Below are positions 40,314 through 49,614 of a stretch of 64,000 nucleotides of DNA, one piece after another. The first letter of the stretch is position 1. Every line of letters starts with the position of its first letter. Made by a program: the position numbers and the translations under genes. This DNA comes from Marinobacter confluentis (GTDB lineage Bacteria > Pseudomonadota > Gammaproteobacteria > Pseudomonadales > Oleiphilaceae). The notes below the pieces were generated by a model. It saw nothing but the letters and a program-made list of their open reading frames with translations. It had not been told where the DNA came from and did no database searches. Where the stretch lies: assembly GCF_004785685.1 (NCBI RefSeq), contig NZ_SRPF01000005.1, positions 62,001 through 126,000 on the forward strand, read 5' to 3'.

Positions 40314-41690
40314 ATGAACAAACGTCTGCTTTCCGGGGTTATTGGCCTTCTGGCAGCCCAGCCCGCTCTGTCCATGGATCTGGTGGAGACCTACCGGAAA
40401 GCGCTCTCCTACGATTCCGGCATCGCCACTGCCGAGGCCACCTTTGAAGCCCAGCAGGCCGCCAGCGACGTTACCCGCAGCGCACTTCTGCCGGAAATAG
40501 TCGGTTTCGGTGAAGGAAACTGGAACGATGTAGACGGCCCGAATCAGGATGCTGACTACACCACACTGGCCTATGGTGTTCGCCTTACACAGCCATTGTT
40601 CCGTGCCGACGAATGGTTCAGGTATGACGCCAGCCAGTTTCAGACTGAATCCGCACGGGCCGAATACAACCTGGCTCAACAACAACTGATTCTCGATGTC
40701 GCTACAGCCTACTTTGGGGTTCTACGTGCGGCAGACAGCCTGACCGTGTCACGTTCAGCAGAGGCCGCGTTTCAGCGCCAATACGAACAGGCCCAGGAGC
40801 GCTTTGATGTCGGCCTGATTGCCATTACTGAAGTCTATGAAGCCAGAGCCACCTACGATGCCAGCAAAAGCCAGCGCATTGCAGCCGAAAGCGACCTGGC
40901 CATTGCTCGGGAACAGCTGGCGCGGCTGACCGGCGAATATGAGGAAGATCTGAATAACCTGCGCCGTAATTTTCCATTGGGTCGCCCCGAACCGATGGAC
41001 CCCTCGGCCTGGGAAAACCTGGCCCTGGAGCAGAACTGGCAGATCCAGTCTGCAATTTATGAGCTGAACTCCACGGAAGCCAACCTCAAGACGGCAAAAT
41101 CCGGCCACCTGCCGACGCTGGACCTGAATGCATCTTATGGCAGATCTGACATCGACGGCATCGAGACAGCCACTGCCCAGGGGCAGCGGGACGGCACCAC
41201 GACCGAAGCCCAGATCGGCGTTACCCTGAATATCCCCTTGTACTTGGGTGGTGGCACAAAGGCGGGCGTGCGTCAGCAGAGATCGCTGGTTATCGCAGCT
41301 GAACAAACGCTGGAAACCATTCGCCGGGATATTAGGGTAAACACCCGTAGCCTTTACCGCACAGTGAACACCAACATCGAGTCCGCCTCAGCGCTGGAGC
41401 AAACCATTATTTCCCGCCGCAGCGCGCTGGACGCAACCCGAGCAGGCTATGAGGTGGGCACGAGGAATATCGTTGAGGTTCTCGATGCCGAGCGAAATTA
41501 CTACGTCGCGCTGAGGGATTTCGCCGATGCCAGGTATGACTATGTCGTCAACTCCCTGCAGTTGAAGCAGTCAGCAGGAACCCTCAACCCCCAGGACCTG
41601 GCCGATCTGAACAATTGGCTAAGCGCCTCGGCCCCCGGCATCGAAGCGCTGGCCAATGAAGAAGACACTCTGAACGACCCCACTCAATAA
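40314..41690 (+). CDS. tolC: TolC-family outer-membrane channel
   Basis: 458 residues with a signal peptide (MNKRLLSGVIGLLAAQPALS). It has two outer-membrane efflux repeats of long helices: ALSYDSGIATAEATFEAQQAA and LLPEIVGFGEGNW in the first, and YELNSTEANLKTAKSGHLPTLDLNASYG in the second, with QQLILDVATAYFGVLRAADSL typical of TolC. It forms the trimeric exit duct of tripartite efflux pumps or type I secretion. The ATG at 40314 follows AGGAG. A longer frame from 40233 has no ribosome site. It is divergent from thiC, as in Pseudomonas, where a TolC homologue sits in the same place. Confidence 0.92.
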   Translation: MNKRLLSGVIGLLAAQPALSMDLVETYRKALSYDSGIATAEATFEAQQAASDVTRSALLPEIVGFGEGNWNDVDGPNQDADYTTLAYGVRLTQPLFRADEWFRYDASQFQTESARAEYNLAQQQLILDVATAYFGVLRAADSLTVSRSAEAAFQRQYEQAQERFDVGLIAITEVYEARATYDASKSQRIAAESDLAIAREQLARLTGEYEEDLNNLRRNFPLGRPEPMDPSAWENLALEQNWQIQSAIYELNSTEANLKTAKSGHLPTLDLNASYGRSDIDGIETATAQGQRDGTTTEAQIGVTLNIPLYLGGGTKAGVRQQRSLVIAAEQTLETIRRDIRVNTRSLYRTVNTNIESASALEQTIISRRSALDATRAGYEVGTRNIVEVLDAERNYYVALRDFADARYDYVVNSLQLKQSAGTLNPQDLADLNNWLSASAPGIEALANEEDTLNDPTQ

Positions 41691-41695
41691 GGGGT

Positions 41696-42970
41696 TCAGA
41701 CTCGCTCGACAATGCCATCCACGACCCGTTGCAATGCGCCGCGGTTGGCATTGACCACATCCAGAGCGTTCTGCCCTGTCTCGACCGCTTTTTCCGGGTC
41801 ATCGAAAAGCATGCTGACGCAATCGGCTAAAGACTCGGCGGAAGGTGTCATGAAAAAGCCCTTGCCGGCGTCCAACTGATTGTAGATCGTCTCGAAATTG
41901 AAAATGTGAGGACCCGACACCACCGGCAACCCCCAGGCGGCTGGCTCCAGCGGATTATGCCCGCCCCGCTCAATCAGCGAGCCGCCGACGAAAGCGACAT
42001 CCGCCACCCCGTACAGCATCAGCAATTCGCCCATGGTATCCCCGAGGTAAACCTGACACCCCCCGATGTCGCAGCCTTCAGCTTCTTCCTGCGCCTCTGA
42101 ACGTCGCTGAACGCCCAACCCCATGGAAGCGATCAACGCCGCCACCGCCGAGAACCGTTCCGGGTGTCGCGGTACGATAATCAGCCGCGCCGTCGGATGT
42201 TTTTCCAGCAGAGCCCGGTGGGCCTCAAGAATCTGGCGATCCTCCCCCTCGTGGGTGCTCGCCGCAATCCAGATGGGCCGATCCTCACCCAGCTTTTCCC
42301 GCAGGGCAGTTGCATCATTCCGCGTATCTTCAGAGATTTCCACATCAAATTTGATGCTGCCGGTGACCGACACCGAGGATGGCGTTGCCCCTATTTTAAG
42401 AAACCGGTTGGCGTCTTCCTCTGCCTGGGCGGCAATCCATCGGATGCTCCGAAGCAGCGGACGAACGGATGAAGCCACTCGACTGTACTTTTTGGCCGAT
42501 CGCTCGGACAGCCGGGCGTTGATCAGGAAAATCGGTACATTCCGCCGGTGGCTGAGGCTGATCATGTTCGGCCACAGTTCGGTTTCCATAATGACCAGAG
42601 CCCTGGGTTGAACGCGGTCCACAAACCTACGGACGGCTCCCGGGGTGTCATAGGGTGAAAACGCGTATAAAACCTGATCGCCGAACATCGCTTTGGCCCT
42701 GGCTGAGCCAGTCGGAGTCATGGCGGTCATCAGAATGGGAATATCCGGATTCCGTCTGAGCAGAGCCTTTACCAGCGGCGCCGCGGCAATGGTCTCCCCC
42801 ACCGAAACCGCATGCACCCAGATAACCGGTTTCGGGGCGGGCGTGACATAACCCAGGCGCTCCTGCCAATGAACAAAACCGTCGGCGTTCTTTCGGCCGT
42901 TCCACCAGAGCCGAAGAATCACAAACGGCAAGGCGATGCGGAAGAACAGCGAATAGAGAAAATGAAGCAT
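41696..42970 (-). CDS. waaA: Kdo transferase
   Basis: 424 residues from ATG 42970 (MLHFLYSLFFRIALPF), preceded by GGGG; the frame is open to 43018. It transfers Kdo from CMP-Kdo to lipid IVA at the inner face of the inner membrane. The N-terminal anchor helix, WVHAVSVGET, ETELWPNMI, FLINARLSERS and GGSLIERGGHNPLEPAAWG are family signatures. The catalytic Glu is in SVGET. It is convergent with the TolC-type gene, with five bases between stops, and opens the LPS locus. Confidence 0.95.
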   Translation of the reverse strand: MLHFLYSLFFRIALPFVILRLWWNGRKNADGFVHWQERLGYVTPAPKPVIWVHAVSVGETIAAAPLVKALLRRNPDIPILMTAMTPTGSARAKAMFGDQVLYAFSPYDTPGAVRRFVDRVQPRALVIMETELWPNMISLSHRRNVPIFLINARLSERSAKKYSRVASSVRPLLRSIRWIAAQAEEDANRFLKIGATPSSVSVTGSIKFDVEISEDTRNDATALREKLGEDRPIWIAASTHEGEDRQILEAHRALLEKHPTARLIIVPRHPERFSAVAALIASMGLGVQRRSEAQEEAEGCDIGGCQVYLGDTMGELLMLYGVADVAFVGGSLIERGGHNPLEPAAWGLPVVSGPHIFNFETIYNQLDAGKGFFMTPSAESLADCVSMLFDDPEKAVETGQNALDVVNANRGALQRVVDGIVERV

Positions 42971-43108
42971 TGTTACCCCAGGCAGGAACGGTGCGGACAA
43001 CATTCTACATAAAGCCATCCGGAACGTCTGCCGAGTGCCGTGCTTTAGCCCATCACCGGGACCCTGCTAGACTTCACTCCTGACAAACCCGAACGAGCAC
43101 AAATCTCT

Positions 43109-44053
43109 GTGGCTAAAAAGAAACAGCGTGACACCCGATACTCCAGCTACCTTCACCCCCGCTGGTGGCCAACCTGGCTTCTGATTTTCCTGATCTGGGC
43201 GGTGGCGCAGCTTCCTTTGCGATTTCAGTGGTGGCTGGGCGAGAGGATCGGCGACCTGACCTGGCGCTTTATCAAAGGCCGCCGACATATCACCGAAGTC
43301 AACCTACGGCTTTGCTTCCCGGAGCTGTCCGAGAAAGAAAAGCAGGCACTGGTAAAACAGTCTTTCCGGGCCAACGGCATCGGGGTGATGGAGCTGGGGG
43401 TGGCCTGGTTCCGGAATCCTGAATCTTTCCTGCCAATCACCAAAGTCCACGGCCTGCACCATCTGGACAATGCCCTGGCCAAGGGCAAAGGCGTGCTGCT
43501 GCTTGGCGGCCATTACAGCACGCTGGATCTTGGAGGCAGCCTGGTCACAGAGTTTATTCAGGCCGACGTGATGCAACGGGACCACAACAACCCGCTGATC
43601 AACGCGGTCATGACCCGCGCCCGGGAACGGCGATATGGCCAGGCGCTGGATGCCAGAGACCTGCGCGGCCTGCTGCGGCAGCTGAAGAAGAACCGGATCG
43701 TCTGGTACGCCACCGATCAGGATTACGGTCGCAAGGACATCGTGTTTGCGCCCTTTTTTGGCGTCCCCGCCGGCTCTATTACAGCCACCTCGCGGATCGC
43801 AAAAAGTAGCGGATGTGCCATTGTGCCGTTCAGCCACTTCCGGCGCACAGACAGTCTGGGTTACGACATCTACTTCCAGCCCCCGTTGCAGAATTTCCCC
43901 AGCGGCGACGATCTGGCAGACGCCACCCTGGTCAACCAGACCATCGAAAACGAAATCCGGAAGCAGCCGGACCAGTACCTGTGGATGCATCGCCGCTTCA
44001 AGACCCGGCCTTCAAAGCAGGACCCCAGCCTGTATAGGAAGGGTGATCACTGA
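43109..44053 (+). CDS. lpxL: Lipid A late acyltransferase (LpxL/HtrB family)
   Basis: 314 residues with one N-terminal membrane helix (about 24-40) and the catalytic HxxxxD motif GGHYSTLDLGG (His133-Asp138 approximately), followed by NPLINAVMTRARERRYGQAL and the YATDQDYGRKDIVFAPFFGVPA block. It adds a secondary acyl chain to Kdo2-lipid A. The start is GTG with a weak ribosome site. It is followed without a gap by the ELM1-family gene. A second, distant paralogue lies at 48598-49506. Confidence 0.9.
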   Translation: MAKKKQRDTRYSSYLHPRWWPTWLLIFLIWAVAQLPLRFQWWLGERIGDLTWRFIKGRRHITEVNLRLCFPELSEKEKQALVKQSFRANGIGVMELGVAWFRNPESFLPITKVHGLHHLDNALAKGKGVLLLGGHYSTLDLGGSLVTEFIQADVMQRDHNNPLINAVMTRARERRYGQALDARDLRGLLRQLKKNRIVWYATDQDYGRKDIVFAPFFGVPAGSITATSRIAKSSGCAIVPFSHFRRTDSLGYDIYFQPPLQNFPSGDDLADATLVNQTIENEIRKQPDQYLWMHRRFKTRPSKQDPSLYRKGDH

Positions 44054-45001
44054 ATGGCTGCGCCAGATTTCCGGCCCCCCGTGGTATGGCTGCTACAGGA
44101 CGACAGACCCGGCCACATCAGCCAACTGAGAGGCCTGGGCAATCGGCTGCGGGTTCTGGCTGGCGCCGATATCAGCAGCATTGACGCCACACAGGTAAAG
44201 GTACCCCTCTGGCGTGCTCTACTGGGTGTTGCCCCGGCTTTGGATGCACCGCCAAACCGGCCCGACCTTGTTATCGCCGCCGGGCACGGCACCCACCGGT
44301 TGCTCCTGGCACTCAGGCGCCGGAAAAATGCAAAAACCGTCGTACTGATGAAACCCGGGTTTCCCCTTGGCTGGGTCACTGCAGCGATCATCCCGGCCCA
44401 CGACAACCCGCCGGCAGATCCCAAAAACATTCTGGTGACAGAGGGCGTCATAAACGCTGTCACCCCACTGGCAAGAATCACCGAAAAGCCGGAGGCGCTC
44501 ATTCTGGTGGGAGGACCATCGGATCATTTCCAGTGGGACGACGACCTAGTGGTCGGCCAAATTACTGAACTCATGGGGCGCTACCGGGAGTGGCGATGGA
44601 CCATCAGCGCTTCAAGACGGACTCCGGATTCGGTAGTGTCACGATTGAACGAAATGGCAAACCTGAAGGTAACTGTGGTTGATCACACTCGTACTCATCA
44701 AAACTGGCTGACCCACCAACTGTCCGCATCCCGGGCCGCCTGGGTCACTCCGGACAGCGGCTCTATGGTCTGCGAAGCCATCACCTCCAGTGTACCCACC
44801 GGGATTTTTGAACTGGCATCGAAACCGGGAAGCCGCGTCGCCAATGGCATCAACCGGCTCCTGGAAAAGGGCTATGTGGCATCCTGGGCCAATCATGCCA
44901 CTGTGATGGCCGGAAGAATCTCCGACTCCGGCCAGCTTTGGGAAGCAGACCGCGCCGCCCGATGGCTGATCCGGAATCTGACACCAGGAACCGGCGCATG
45001 A
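44054..45001 (+). CDS. ELM1/GtrOC1-family putative glycosyltransferase
   Basis: 315 residues. The ELM1-like family is recognised from LLQDDRPGHISQLRGL, LVIAAGHGTHRLLLALRR, VLMKPGFPLGWVTAAIIPAHD and VTPDSGSMVCEAITSSVPTGIFEL, which is the nucleotide-sugar-binding part of a GT-B fold. The bacterial members sit in LPS and capsule loci. The sugar is not predictable. It starts directly after lpxL and its stop overlaps the start of the next glycosyltransferase by four bases (ATGA). Confidence 0.82.
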   Translation: MAAPDFRPPVVWLLQDDRPGHISQLRGLGNRLRVLAGADISSIDATQVKVPLWRALLGVAPALDAPPNRPDLVIAAGHGTHRLLLALRRRKNAKTVVLMKPGFPLGWVTAAIIPAHDNPPADPKNILVTEGVINAVTPLARITEKPEALILVGGPSDHFQWDDDLVVGQITELMGRYREWRWTISASRRTPDSVVSRLNEMANLKVTVVDHTRTHQNWLTHQLSASRAAWVTPDSGSMVCEAITSSVPTGIFELASKPGSRVANGINRLLEKGYVASWANHATVMAGRISDSGQLWEADRAARWLIRNLTPGTGA

Positions 45002-46110
45002 GGGTATTGCAGGCACTTCCCGCCCTACACAGCGGCGGCGTAGAGCGCGGCACCGTGGAATTTGCAGCGGATCTGGTCAAACGCGGCCATGAATCCTTTG
45101 TAGTCTCCGAAGGCGGGCCCATGGCCGAACAGCTACGCGGCCAGGGCTCGACCCATATCTTCATGCCCATTCACCGGAAAAACCCGGCATCTTTCGGGCA
45201 GATTCTGCCAATGCGGAAACTGCTGCTGGAGCTGAAGCCCGACATCGTGCATGTGCGCTCCCGCATGCCGGCCTGGATCATTTTTCTGGCCCTGAAAAGC
45301 TTGCCTGCCCGTGAACGCCCGGCGGTGGTCTCCACTTTCCACGGCATGTACTCCGTGACCCCCTACAGTGCCATCATGACCCGGGCTGATCACGTCATCG
45401 TCGTATCCAGGTGCGTGCAGGAGTATGTTCGTAACTACTATTCAGTGCCGGAAGAGAAACTTACCGTCATCCAGCGAGGCGTGGATGTGGATGCTTTCCG
45501 GCAGCGGGAGCTGAGCCAACAATGGCGGGATCGCTGGTTCCGACAATACCCCCAACTGGACGGCCAGAAAATCATTATGATGCCAGGCCGGATTTCGCGC
45601 TGGAAAGGCCAACTGGATTTCCTGGCCATGATGGCTCAGCTGATTGGAGACAGGTCGGATTGCCACGGCATCATCGTAGGCGGCGCCGAGCCTGGGAAAG
45701 AGCATTTTCTGGAAGAACTCGAGAAAGAGCGGGCTCGCCTGGGCCTGACTGAGAAGGTCAGTTTTCTGGGTCAGCGAAATGACATGACAACGCTCTATCT
45801 GCTGGCCGATCTGGTCTGCCACATGAGTACCAAACCGGAACCTTTCGGCCGAACGGTTACCGAGGCACTGGCCTCTGGCACCCCGGTTGTCGCCTACGAC
45901 CGCGGAGGTGTGGCGGAAACGCTGCAGGCCTGTTTCAAGGAAGGTCTGGTGCCGCCCGATGACGTTGAGGGCTTCGCAAAGACTGCAATACGGCTTCTGG
46001 ACGACCCCTTCCCGTCAATCACAATTCCATGGCGGTTCCGCCTGGAAGCCCAGACCGATTCGACGCTGGAAGTGTATGAGAATCTGCTTGCGCAGCGTCA
46101 GGCAAACTGA
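44998..46110 (+). CDS. GT4 glycosyltransferase (LPS core)
   Basis: 370 residues, GT-B fold. The N-terminal MRVLQALPALHSGGVERGTVEFA and the C-terminal EPFGRTVTEALASGTPVVAYDRGGVAE (E-x7-E motif) are GT4 hallmarks, with a MMPGRISRWKGQLDFL beta strand between. The ATG is fixed by the ATGA overlap with the ELM1-like gene. An earlier ATG (44938) in the same frame is inside that gene. Probably a core hexose transferase; the sugar is not known. Confidence 0.88.
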   Translation: MRVLQALPALHSGGVERGTVEFAADLVKRGHESFVVSEGGPMAEQLRGQGSTHIFMPIHRKNPASFGQILPMRKLLLELKPDIVHVRSRMPAWIIFLALKSLPARERPAVVSTFHGMYSVTPYSAIMTRADHVIVVSRCVQEYVRNYYSVPEEKLTVIQRGVDVDAFRQRELSQQWRDRWFRQYPQLDGQKIIMMPGRISRWKGQLDFLAMMAQLIGDRSDCHGIIVGGAEPGKEHFLEELEKERARLGLTEKVSFLGQRNDMTTLYLLADLVCHMSTKPEPFGRTVTEALASGTPVVAYDRGGVAETLQACFKEGLVPPDDVEGFAKTAIRLLDDPFPSITIPWRFRLEAQTDSTLEVYENLLAQRQAN

Positions 46111-47187
46111 ATGAACACCACCGGTCCGCTGACAATCGCCCTGGTTATGGCCACCCCCGGCACCGGCTGGGGCGGTATGGAAAAGCACACAGCGGATCTG
46201 GCAGCGGCACTTTCAGAGCGTGGCCACAAGGTTCATCTCCTGGCCCATAAGGCGTACAGCCATCGGTTTGCGGAATCCGTTCAGGTGCATTCGCTACCGG
46301 TCCAGCTTGACCGCCGCAATCCCTGGCTAAAGCACCGGCTCCGGCGCGCGCTGAAATCCATCACGCCGGACATTGTGCATGCACAGGGCAACAAGGCCGC
46401 CAGTCTGGTCGGCAGTATTCCCCGGACGTCTGGCAACAGGTCAACCCGCATCCTGGGCACACTTCATGGCACCAAGAGTTCTCACCGAGCATTCAATCAG
46501 CTGGACGGAGTGATCGGGGTCAGCCGCGAAATAGAGAGCGCCGTTAACCATCCCAACAAACGGCTAATCTACAACGGCCTGAAAGATAAAGAGCCTGACA
46601 GCCCCGACCCGAACCCCGGTTTCCCGATTCCCCGGGAGCGACCCCTGCTGCTGGCCGCAGGTCGACTCGAGCCGGTCAAACAATTCGACCGGCTGATCCG
46701 GGCCTGGGCCCAGAGCGCCAGCCCTGGCACGCTGGTAATTCTGGGGGACGGCAGCCAAAGATCGCAGCTTGAATCACTGATCAGCCAGTCAGGCGCCGGT
46801 GACAGGATTCTGCTGCCCGGCCATGAACCCAGGGTTCTTCCCTGGCTGAAGGCCGCCACCGCCTGCATCATCAGTTCCAGCCGCGAAGGGTTTCCCTACA
46901 TCATGGTGGAAGCCTTGCGGGCCGAGTGCCCCGTGCTGTCCACGCCGGTCAGCGGGGTCAGGGATTTTCTGCCGGATAGCGCTATTGCCAGTTCAGACAG
47001 CGTCGAGGATATTGCAGATCTCGTCACGGCTAACCTTGGGGTCGGTGACTCAACCCCGGGTTCACTTTCAGCACGCTTTCAGAGCAGCTTTCAGCGTGCC
47101 GCGGAACAGCTCAGCCTTGAGACAATGGTATCGAAGACCGAACACTTCTATCGGGAGCTGCTGGGCGCTAATGCGACAGGGCGTTGA
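46111..47187 (+). CDS. GT4 glycosyltransferase (LPS core)
   Basis: 358 residues. TPGTGWGGMEKHTADLAAALSERG, DIVHAQGNKAASLVG, LLAAGRLEPVKQFDRLIRAW and SREGFPYIMVEALRAECPVLSTPVSGVRDFLP mark a GT4 enzyme acting on nucleotide-sugar donors in the cytoplasm. It starts in the base after the previous stop. Its last 20 bases overlap, tail to tail, the SGNH gene on the other strand. Confidence 0.88.
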   Translation: MNTTGPLTIALVMATPGTGWGGMEKHTADLAAALSERGHKVHLLAHKAYSHRFAESVQVHSLPVQLDRRNPWLKHRLRRALKSITPDIVHAQGNKAASLVGSIPRTSGNRSTRILGTLHGTKSSHRAFNQLDGVIGVSREIESAVNHPNKRLIYNGLKDKEPDSPDPNPGFPIPRERPLLLAAGRLEPVKQFDRLIRAWAQSASPGTLVILGDGSQRSQLESLISQSGAGDRILLPGHEPRVLPWLKAATACIISSSREGFPYIMVEALRAECPVLSTPVSGVRDFLPDSAIASSDSVEDIADLVTANLGVGDSTPGSLSARFQSSFQRAAEQLSLETMVSKTEHFYRELLGANATGR

Positions 47188-47821
47188 TGACCGCCTCTGC
47201 CATGATGCGATGCCCGTCTGCGGCCAGATGCGTCCCGTCAGCCATCATGGTTCGTTTTCTGGACTCCCATAACCGCTCCGATGCATCCGCAAATACCGCG
47301 TTTGGCTCACGCCCAGCGAGCGATTCCAGGGCCTGGTTGTAGCGGCGGATTCGCGGATTTCGGGGCTCATCCAGATTAAAAGGCGTGGCGACCAGCACAA
47401 AACGGGTTTGTGGAGCCGACCGGACGACCGCCGCAATAGTGGCCAGGTATTTATCCAGTGGCACCTGCTCCCTTTCGCCCAGACGCTGCTGCAACCGGAA
47501 CTTGCGCGCCCATTTCTTGAGCTTCTTGACCAGCTTTCTGGCGATTTTTCGGCCTGGGCTATCCGGGTAATACAGCACATAGGGTGCACCGCGAAAGGTC
47601 ACCCACGAGTCCACCAGACCATACTGAATAAACGCCAGCTGGAAGTTGCCAGGCGGAAAATCTGCCGCATAGTGACGCAGTTCACGGGTTGTACACATGG
47701 TGTGACCACAGTTGGTCAGCGCCAGGCCAGCCTGTTCTGCTACCATTTCCGGCCAGAGCTTTTCCCGGTAACCTTTCAGCCCTTCGGTATTACAATCACC
47801 GTAGGCAATACAACCGTCCAT
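47168..47821 (-). CDS. SGNH/GDSL-type hydrolase with Cys in place of the catalytic Ser
   Basis: 217 residues from ATG 47821 (MDGCIAYGDCNTEG); GAGAAG lies upstream, and an in-frame ATG at 47836 is an alternative. Block I reads GDCNTEG where the family has GDSNTEG. The Cys10 codon TGT (47792-47794) is clear in the sequence. Block V DGTHLAADGH with its Asp and His is intact, and the middle part (LVATPFNLDEPRNPRIRRYNQAL) fits the fold. Located in an LPS locus, it may act on acylated sugar. A Cys nucleophile would be unusual. Its 5' end faces the YrbL-like gene with almost no space between. Confidence 0.8.
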   Translation of the reverse strand: MDGCIAYGDCNTEGLKGYREKLWPEMVAEQAGLALTNCGHTMCTTRELRHYAADFPPGNFQLAFIQYGLVDSWVTFRGAPYVLYYPDSPGRKIARKLVKKLKKWARKFRLQQRLGEREQVPLDKYLATIAAVVRSAPQTRFVLVATPFNLDEPRNPRIRRYNQALESLAGREPNAVFADASERLWESRKRTMMADGTHLAADGHRIMAEAVINALSH

Positions 47822-47838
47822 AATGTGGCTTCTCATTG

Positions 47839-48507
47839 ATGATTGACCTGTCAGCCTGCAAACCTTTTGCCTCTGGCTACAACCGGCACTGTTACCTTCA
47901 CCCGCAGGATCCCGCATTGTGTCTGAAAGTGCTGCGACCTGAAAACATTGAGGCCCGTTTCCAGCGGCAGGCATGGCCCAAAAAAGCGCTCGGCCGCGAC
48001 CGAATCAATGACAATCATCAGGAAATCAGGGCCCATCGCCAGCAGGCCCTTAGAACACTCATTTCAAGGGGTAGAGAGGACCTTATCTGGGCTCACCTGC
48101 CCCGTTTTTACGGCACGGTTGAGACCTCTCTAGGCACAGCCAACGTTAGCGAATTCCTGGCCAACGCCGATGGCACGCCGGCCCAAACTCTCGAACACTA
48201 TTTGCGACAGCGTGGGTTTGATCAGCGCGCACAGGCTGCTGTCGAAAGATTCTGCAGCTGGCTGCTGGAAACCGGTATCCTCACCCGTAATTTGCTGCCC
48301 CATAACCTGGTAATTGCAGACAGGCGGGGGCAACCCGAACTGTTTCTGGTGGACGGACTGGGTGCGCCATCCGTGCCAAACAGACTCGCCGCTGTGCCGG
48401 CCTGGCGCAAGCGTTATATCACCCGCCGCATCCGGCGCTTTTACCTGCGAATCGACTGGGAGACCGGTGACCGCGACAGATCCTGGGCTGAGTCCCAGAA
48501 ATTGTAA
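47839..48507 (+). CDS. YrbL-like kinase-fold protein
   Basis: 222 residues, related to the PhoP-regulated YrbL family with a protein-kinase-like fold: ASGYNRHCYLHPQDPALCLKVLRPE (nucleotide loop and lysine), DNHQEIRAHRQQ, then LLPHNLVIADRRG and LFLVDGLGAPS (catalytic and metal-binding loops, with D and N replaced in part). No ribosome site is clear. ATG 47839 is the likely start and a TTG lies just before it. It may phosphorylate core sugars; that is inferred from its place. Confidence 0.78.
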   Translation: MIDLSACKPFASGYNRHCYLHPQDPALCLKVLRPENIEARFQRQAWPKKALGRDRINDNHQEIRAHRQQALRTLISRGREDLIWAHLPRFYGTVETSLGTANVSEFLANADGTPAQTLEHYLRQRGFDQRAQAAVERFCSWLLETGILTRNLLPHNLVIADRRGQPELFLVDGLGAPSVPNRLAAVPAWRKRYITRRIRRFYLRIDWETGDRDRSWAESQKL

Positions 48508-48597
48508 GCAGCCCACCAAACCTCACCAGCGTTGCCACATGCGCCTTATGGTGATAGCTTCCGGAAACGCTTTTACCCGTTGACTGCCCTCTGGATT

Positions 48598-49506
48598 ATG
48601 GCCCTGACCAAAGCAACCTTTCTGATTACCGTTCTTCGCCTGGCCGGAAAATTGCCCCTGCGCGCTGCCCAGGCTATTGGCCGCTTTCTGGGCATGATCA
48701 GCTGGCTGTCCCGGTCCAAGTACCGCACCGTGACCGACATCAATCTGAGAATGTGTATGCCGGAACTGACCGGTGAGCAACATGATCAGATGGTGCGTTC
48801 AAGCCTGCGCCACACTGCCCAGACCATGATGGAAATCCCGTTGATGTGGGAGTGGCCGGTGGAACGCTGTATGGGACTGATCCGGGAGATTGAAGGCGAG
48901 GAATTGCTGGCAGACGCCAAGAAAGACGGCCGGGGCCTGCTATTGCTGGCACCGCACCTGGGTAACTGGGAACTCACAGGCCTGTTTTTTTCATCCCGCT
49001 ACCGCATGGCCGCCCTCTACAGCCCGCCACGCATTCAGGAATTCGAGGATTATATGATCCGCGTTCGCGGGCGCATGGGTTCTGAACTGGTCCGTGGCGA
49101 CCGTCGCGGGCTGGCACGGCTGATTGCCCTGTTACGGGAAGGCGAAGTCGCCGGTATTCTTCCGGACCAGAGCCCCAGAGGCAAAGGCAATGCTTATGCG
49201 CCCTTCTTCGGCATCGATGTTCGCACCATGACACTGGTGTCCAAGCTTCTTCAAAAGTCCGGCGCTAAACCCCTGATCACTTACTCAAAGCGGCTGAAAG
49301 ACGGCCAGGGCTTCAAACTGATCATTCGCGAATGCGAACCGGGCATCAACGACCCGGACCCAGTCACCGCCACAACGGCGCTTAACGCCTCCATCGAAAA
49401 GGTGGTGCGGGAAGTGCCGGAGCAGTACCAGTGGGAATACAAACGCTTCCGCCATCGGCCGCCGGGCCTGCCGCACCCTTACAAGCCGGGACGGGTGTGT
49501 AAGTAA
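48598..49506 (+). CDS. Lipid A biosynthesis acyltransferase, second paralogue
   Basis: 302 residues from ATG 48598 (MALTKATFLITVLRLAGKLP); a longer frame from a TTG at 48532 has no ribosome site. The HxxxxD motif is APHLGNWELTG, followed by LPDQSPRGKGNAYAPFFG. It resembles the Pseudomonas PA0011-type late acyltransferase more than the one at 43109. Two late acyltransferases suggest a hexa-acylated lipid A or seasonal exchange of chains. No -10 box was seen in the 90-base gap before it. Confidence 0.88.
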   Translation: MALTKATFLITVLRLAGKLPLRAAQAIGRFLGMISWLSRSKYRTVTDINLRMCMPELTGEQHDQMVRSSLRHTAQTMMEIPLMWEWPVERCMGLIREIEGEELLADAKKDGRGLLLLAPHLGNWELTGLFFSSRYRMAALYSPPRIQEFEDYMIRVRGRMGSELVRGDRRGLARLIALLREGEVAGILPDQSPRGKGNAYAPFFGIDVRTMTLVSKLLQKSGAKPLITYSKRLKDGQGFKLIIRECEPGINDPDPVTATTALNASIEKVVREVPEQYQWEYKRFRHRPPGLPHPYKPGRVCK

Positions 49507-49545
49507 ATCCCGCGGCCGCAGCCGATGCCCGCCGTGGCCCAAAGC

Positions 49546-49553
49546 TGTATAAT
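49546..49553 (+). promoter_or_regulatory. Candidate -10 box before the GT2 operon
   Basis: TGTATAAT contains a perfect TATAAT at 49548-49553. No good -35 lies 16-18 bases upstream, so this is only a candidate. The GT2 gene starts 61 bases later. Confidence 0.42.
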
Positions 49554-49614
49554 CCGCGTATCAAACCAGTCTCAACGACTGACTGTTTTCCCTGATTAAG
49601 GCCGGACCGGATTC

